Shown here piece by piece: positions 5,704 through 7,251 of a stretch of DNA of 7,251 nt. A model generated the notes under the pieces. That model was not told the origin of the DNA and did no database searches. It worked only from the letters and a program-made list of their open reading frames with translations. Position numbers and translations under genes: made by a program. Numbering within the stretch: position 1 is the stretch's first letter; each line of letters starts with the position of its first letter. This DNA comes from Alphaproteobacteria bacterium. GTDB taxonomy: Bacteria > Pseudomonadota > Alphaproteobacteria > Micavibrionales > CSBR16-224. The stretch lies in the NCBI GenBank assembly GCA_007116755.1, contig SKHU01000132.1:1-7251 (forward strand). Reading direction: 5' to 3'.

Positions 5704-6195
5704 TTAAAGCCGCCCCTGCAGCGCGGCGATGACGGGGGGCGGGACGAAGGGGGAGACGTCGCCGCCGAGTTGCGCTACCTGTTTGATAAACCGCGAGGCA
5801 ATCGCCTGATATTCGGGGTTGGCGGCGAGAAACACGGTTTCGATATCGCGGTCGGAGAGTTTGGCGTTCAGCGCCGCCATCTGCGCCTCATATTCAAAAT
5901 CCGAATATTGCCGCACGCCGCGGATCACCATCTGCGCCTTGTGTTTTTTCATGAAATCAATCAGCAGCGTATCGAATCCTTCCACAACCACCTCGCAAGG
6001 GGCGGGCAGTTCGGTTTCTTCCAGCGTGGCGTTGAGAATCTCGATCCGTTCGGGCACGGTGAAAAGCGGTTTTTTCCCTGAATGCGCGGCAATCGCAATA
6101 ACGATGCGGTCGGCGAGTTTCGAGGCGCGCTTGATAATATCAAGATGCCCGAATGTGACGGGATCGAAACTTCCCGGATAGACTGCCGTGCGCAT
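5704..6195 (-). CDS. coaD: Phosphopantetheine adenylyltransferase (CoA biosynthesis)
   Basis: This enzyme joins AMP from ATP to 4'-phosphopantetheine, giving dephospho-CoA and pyrophosphate, the penultimate step of coenzyme A synthesis in the cytosol. The 163 residues are full length for the family. They carry YPGSFDPVTFGH (6-17), the nucleotidyltransferase motif with Thr14 and His17; IRGVRQYSDFEYE (91-103), binding phosphopantetheine and ATP phosphates; and ASRFIKQVAQLGGDVSPFVP (133-152), the signature end with Ser134 and Arg135. The ATG at 6195 has only a weak upstream AGAGAA. It follows gyrA on the same strand after 76 bp, an arrangement I recall from Alphaproteobacteria, and its stop is 3 bp from the stop of the convergent transglycosylase gene. 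A dispersed hairpin lies between gyrA and coaD without a T-run, so readthrough from gyrA remains possible. Confidence 0.96.
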   Translation of the reverse strand: MRTAVYPGSFDPVTFGHLDIIKRASKLADRIVIAIAAHSGKKPLFTVPERIEILNATLEETELPAPCEVVVEGFDTLLIDFMKKHKAQMVIRGVRQYSDFEYEAQMAALNAKLSDRDIETVFLAANPEYQAIASRFIKQVAQLGGDVSPFVPPPVIAALQGRL

Positions 6196-6225
6196 GGTGC
6201 TTTATTCTCTTTCTGTTCAAATAAT

Positions 6226-6305
6226 GAGATTCTTCGCTTCGCTCAGAATGACATCTTAAAGTTTATAAATGTCATTCTGAAGGAGCGGGAGCGACTGAAG
6301 AATCT
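6226..6305. repeat. Dispersed inverted-repeat element, copy B, overlapping the gyrA 3' end
   Basis: The left arm (6226-6254, GAGATTCTTCGCTTCGCTCA then GAATGACAT) and right arm (6269-6305, beginning ATGTCATTCTGA and ending GAAGAATCTC) are inverted repeats around a 14-nt AT-rich centre. The right arm is 8 nt longer because its middle differs. The left arm is itself a hairpin with the same GA-mismatch stem as copy A at 3137-3210. The right arm lies inside gyrA and supplies its last codons and stop. Confidence 0.75.
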
Positions 6306-7251
6306 CCTTCGCTGTCACCATTTTCGCCGCCGTCACCATTTTCGCCGTCGTCGCCGTTTTCGGCTTCCTCGGCCTCATCTTCATCCTCATCTTCGGGAAT
6401 CAGAGCGACGGAGACGATCTCTTCGCCCTCGGCAATGCGGAACAGCGTGACGCCTTGAGTCTGGCGTCCGGCAAAGCGGATATCGTCAACCGGCATGCGG
6501 ATGATCTGGCCGCCATTGGTGACCATCATGATCTGGTCGCCGTTTTCAACGCAGAAAGACCGCGCAACTTCGCCGTTCTTTTTGCCCAGCTTCATATTCC
6601 ATACGCCCTGACCGCCGCGGCCTGAGGTGCGGTATTCGTAAGAGGATGTGCGCTTGCCGAATCCTTTGGTGGTGACCGTCAGGATGAAATCCTCCTTTTC
6701 GGCCATCGCCGCGAATTCCTCCGGCGAAAGATCGCCGCCTGCGGCGATTTCGGGATCGGTGTCGCCGTCATCCTCCACGCCGCGCAGCTGTGCGGCGGCT
6801 TTCAGATAGGCGTTGCGTTTTTCGATATCGGCGGCGTTTTTCTGCAGGACGGAGATCGACACGACCTCATCCCCCTTGCCGAGCTTGATGCCGCGCACAC
6901 CGGTCGAGGCGCGGCTTTTAAAGACGCGCACATCGGAAAGCGGAAAGCGGATTGCCTTGCCCTTGCGGCTGGCCAGCATAATTTCGCTGTCTTCGGTGCA
7001 GGTGCGCACATCGATCAGTTTTTCGCCCGCCTCTTCATCCAGCTTCATGGCGATCAGCCCGTTTTTGCGGATATTGCGGAAAGCCTCCAGCGTGTTGCGG
7101 CGGATTGTGCCGTGCGAGGTGGCGAACACGACATCGAGATTATCCCACGCCTCCTCGTCTTCGGGTAGCGGCATGACAACGGAAATCGTCTCGCCTTTTT
7201 CCAGCGGCAGCAGATTGACAAACGCCTTGCCGCGCGATTGCGGCGTGCCGA
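6272..7251 (-). CDS. gyrA: DNA gyrase subunit A, C-terminal part (N-terminus outside window)
   Basis: This is the wrapping domain of GyrA, the subunit that cuts and rejoins DNA in the A2B2 gyrase that introduces negative supercoils. The fragment holds 325 codons plus stop; the frame stays open to the right edge, so the start and active-site Tyr are missing. The beta-pinwheel blades are recognisable in order: PQSRGKAFVNLLPL, TSHGTIRRNTLEAF, SRKGKAIRFPLSDVRVF with GVRGIKLG, TTKGFGKRTSSYEYRTSGRG, and TNGGQIIRMPVDDIR with TQGVTLFRI. An insertion of about 60 residues between blades (AADIEKRNAYLKAAAQ..., ending near KEDF) is of the type I recall from alphaproteobacterial GyrA. The EYR-GRGGQG motif argues for GyrA over ParC. 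The tail is strongly acidic (EDEDEDEAEEAE), then has ENGD-type hexapeptide repeats and ends SSVAPAPSE, read from the dispersed repeat. coaD follows. Confidence 0.95.
   Translation of the reverse strand, partial: GTPQSRGKAFVNLLPLEKGETISVVMPLPEDEEAWDNLDVVFATSHGTIRRNTLEAFRNIRKNGLIAMKLDEEAGEKLIDVRTCTEDSEIMLASRKGKAIRFPLSDVRVFKSRASTGVRGIKLGKGDEVVSISVLQKNAADIEKRNAYLKAAAQLRGVEDDGDTDPEIAAGGDLSPEEFAAMAEKEDFILTVTTKGFGKRTSSYEYRTSGRGGQGVWNMKLGKKNGEVARSFCVENGDQIMMVTNGGQIIRMPVDDIRFAGRQTQGVTLFRIAEGEEIVSVALIPEDEDEDEAEEAENGDDGENGDGGENGDSEGDSSVAPAPSE
6314..6367 (-). repeat. Three 18-bp tandem repeats in the gyrA acidic tail
   Basis: GTCACCATTTTCGCCGCC (6314-6331) is followed by a copy differing at one base (6332-6349) and a more diverged third copy (6350-6367). 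On the coding strand they encode Glu-Asn-Gly-Asp-Gly-Gly-like hexapeptides. The in-frame period suggests slipped-strand expansion tolerated in a disordered tail. Confidence 0.8.

Noticed and set aside
6228..6252. Hairpin between gyrA and coaD as a gyrA terminator
   Set aside because: On the minus strand the stem is followed by CTCATTATTTG with no continuous T-run, so it looks like a repeat arm and not an intrinsic terminator.

Overview
The window looks like chromosomal DNA of an alphaproteobacterium of moderate GC content. The right half carries conserved housekeeping genes in an order I associate with Alphaproteobacteria: gyrA followed by coaD on the same strand. The GyrA C-terminal domain also has the inter-blade insertion I recall from that class. 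A near-perfect sigma-54 promoter and an aspartate aminotransferase of the alphaproteobacterial (subgroup I-beta-like) type fit as well. The exact lineage cannot be fixed. The ankyrin gene and the dispersed hairpin repeats would suit a protist-associated or predatory lineage, but that is inference.

Layout. (1) Positions 27-774, plus strand: a gene of unknown function, split by a one-base frameshift near 339-341. (2) Positions 804-2969, minus strand: a 721-residue protein with eight ankyrin-like repeats of exactly 30 residues and an unusual Cys-Cys-containing C-terminal domain. It converges on gene 1. (3) Positions 2970-3242: an AT-rich promoter region, then a cluster of palindromic dispersed repeats that includes an intrinsic terminator for the next gene. 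(4) Positions 3243-4547, minus strand: PLP-dependent aspartate aminotransferase with a GTG start and an extra basic C-terminal tail. (5) Positions 4548-4716: a divergent regulatory region with a sigma-54 (-24/-12) promoter firing rightward. (6) Positions 4717-5700, plus strand: a soluble-lytic-transglycosylase domain protein with no visible signal peptide. (7) Positions 5704-6195, minus strand: coaD, tail to tail with gene 6, with only 3 bp between the stop codons. (8) Positions 6272-7251, minus strand: the C-terminal part of gyrA, cut by the window edge. An inverted-repeat element of the same family as the one near 3137-3210 overlaps the gyrA 3' end and encodes its last codons and stop.

Reading. 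The left part (1-3242) is accessory-like: an orphan gene with a frameshift and a repeat protein that could be an effector or toxin. The right part is core metabolism, DNA topology and cell-wall enzymology. The repeat cluster at 3085-3210 sits on the border. The points most worth checking are the giant-virus-like 30-residue ankyrin array joined to the NCCQ domain, the sigma-54 control of a wall hydrolase, and the mobile-type palindrome that has become part of the gyrA reading frame.
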